A DNA stretch of 64,000 nucleotides from positions 1 through 64,000 of the forward strand of contig SVFI01000004.1 in assembly GCA_015056905.1 (NCBI GenBank), in the 5' to 3' direction. Source of the stretch: Lachnospiraceae bacterium. GTDB lineage: Bacteria > Bacillota > Clostridia > Lachnospirales > Lachnospiraceae. Below the pieces are notes generated by a model, which did no database searches, was not told the DNA's origin, and saw only the letters and a list, made by a program, of their open reading frames with translations. Numbering within the stretch: position 1 is the first letter of the stretch; each line of letters starts with the position of its first letter. Shown here in pieces: positions 63,195-64,000 of this stretch. The translations under genes and the position numbers were made by a program.

Positions 63195-63602
63195 TCATAT
63201 ATCTTCTGCCAATTCCTGAATCACACCTTTACGTGTCAAAATCCCGCAAAGTACATTTCGATCATCCACGACCGGAACAAAGTTCTGATTCAGAATCGTC
63301 CGCACCACATCATCTGTCGGTGCCGTTATCGCAATTGCCTCGCAAAAATCCTTCCTCACAAGATCACCGACTAAATAATTTTCATGAACTTTTTTATCCG
63401 TATCACCAACACGCAGCACATGACGAAGAAAATCTCCTTCTGTCACACAGCCTATGTAACGCTCCGCATCATCAAGGACAGGAATCGCGGTAAATCCATG
63501 ATTCTCCATCGTCTCCAGCGCCTGTCGAACCGTATCCGTTGCATGAAGAATCCGTGTAAGCGGCTTTGGGATCATGATTTTTGCAATGTTAATTCTTGTC
63601 AT
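63195..63602 (-). CDS. two-CBS-domain protein
   Basis: The protein has 135 residues and consists of a CBS pair: KIMIPKPLTRILHATDTVRQ with GFTAIPVLDDAERYIGCVTEGDFLRHV, then LVRKDFCEAIAITAPTDDVV with NFVPVVDDRNVLCGILTRKG. Such Bateman modules bind adenine nucleotides and act as energy sensors. No catalytic domain is attached, and the partner is unknown. Confidence 0.88.
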   Translation of the reverse strand: MTRINIAKIMIPKPLTRILHATDTVRQALETMENHGFTAIPVLDDAERYIGCVTEGDFLRHVLRVGDTDKKVHENYLVGDLVRKDFCEAIAITAPTDDVVRTILNQNFVPVVDDRNVLCGILTRKGVIQELAEDI

Positions 63603-63746
63603 ATATCCGTCACTCCCTTTTAGTGAAACTATCTGTATTTACATTGACATTGTATCATATAAAACGTATAATAAATATGATATTTTTGTAAACTTTTTAG
63701 TAAATTTACACAAATTATATTCTAAAAATCAAAGGAGGAATTCTTT

Positions 63747-64000
63747 ATGGCGAAACAAAATGGTGCACAAACAGTTTACCCTGTATCCGGCAGACACATT
63801 GTTTACTCTGCAGGTAACGGAAAAACAAATATTGATGAATTAGTATGGCTCAACGACACAGTACTTGAAGAAGCTGCTGCATGGAAAAGTAGTGGATGGG
63901 CTTACATCGCCGACTGTACCAACATGGACCCGGTAACTCCGCACGAAGGTACACAACTTGCAAACATGACAAAAGCTTTCGTTGAAAACGGTTGCAAAGC
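63747..64000 (+). CDS. unrecognised protein, 5' part only
   Basis: ATG at 63747 has AAAGGAGGA at 7 bases and the frame stays open to the window edge. It reads AKQNGAQTVYPVSGRHIVYS, later LNDTVLEEAAAWKSSGWAYI, ADCTNMDPVTPHEGTQLANM and VENGCKA. The alternating strand and helix layout resembles STAS-like folds, but this is only a guess. Divergent from the CBS gene. Confidence 0.65.
   Translation, partial: MAKQNGAQTVYPVSGRHIVYSAGNGKTNIDELVWLNDTVLEEAAAWKSSGWAYIADCTNMDPVTPHEGTQLANMTKAFVENGCK

Noticed and set aside
1-64000. CRISPR arrays, tRNA or rRNA genes, phage genes
   Set aside because: No regularly spaced repeats, tRNA-like cloverleaf sequence or rRNA-like sequence was recognised on either strand by eye.

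Overview
The window reads as chromosome of a low-to-moderate GC, spore-forming anaerobe of the Clostridia, most likely a Lachnospiraceae gut bacterium. The grounds are AGGAGG ribosome sites, a T-box in front of a type-2-like ileS, a single-aptamer glycine riboswitch, sporulation genes (SpoIID, SpoIIQ-like, SpoVT, a SipL-like SPOCS/LysM protein), a bile-salt-hydrolase-family gene and several lineage-typical small proteins. No rRNA, tRNA, CRISPR array, prophage or complete insertion sequence was seen. Taxon placement is inference from gene content; no search was run.

Layout. 1-960: three cut gene pieces (TSUP permease, LacZ, secreted repeat protein) joined edge to edge, probably an assembly chimera or rearrangement. 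0.9-8.2 kb: secreted repeat protein, a solute-binding lipoprotein paired with a membrane-bound LuxR-type regulator, a methyltransferase and a choloylglycine hydrolase. 8.2-16.8 kb (mostly minus): CarD-like regulator, NlpC/P60 hydrolase, surface foldase, DUF1934, murI, GntR regulator, ispE, SPOCS/LysM protein. 16.8-20.3 kb: pyrC-pyrK-pyrD and a PrcB-like lipoprotein. 20.4-28.1 kb: plsC, then a long minus-strand run spoIID-spoIIQ-amidohydrolase-GH9-like lipoprotein-ddl-murF that mixes sporulation and cell-wall synthesis. 28.3-36.5 kb: sugar kinase and class II aldolase, a calcium-binding-type protein, an aconitase-family hydratase, two tandem DegV genes and a small Cys protein. 36.6-48.9 kb: XRE regulator, a coding remnant, glgP, two acyltransferase-like membrane proteins, ileS with T-box, UMF1 transporter, nicotinate phosphoribosyltransferase and a third DegV. 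49.2-52.8 kb: spoVT, then a HipA-like kinase plus HTH partner bracketed by 67-bp direct repeats, then a secreted protein. 52.9-59.8 kb: EFR1 ferredoxin, HD-GYP with a decayed GGDEF gene, an XRE-controlled membrane gene set and a sigV/rsiV-type ECF system. 59.8-64 kb: a 208-bp palindrome, an AGCS transporter behind a glycine riboswitch, a PurF paralogue without the usual Cys nucleophile, a CBS protein and the start of an unrecognised gene.

The best candidate for something little described is the kinase/HTH cassette at 49.9-51.6 kb. It combines a single-chain HipA-type kinase, a non-HipB DNA-binding partner, a perfect 20-bp palindrome over its promoter -35 box, and long direct repeats around it that suggest insertion between a secreted-protein gene and spoVT. 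Secondary candidates are the permease-less binding protein with membrane LuxR regulator, the active-site-less GH9-like lipoprotein coupled to ddl, and the 208-bp palindrome.
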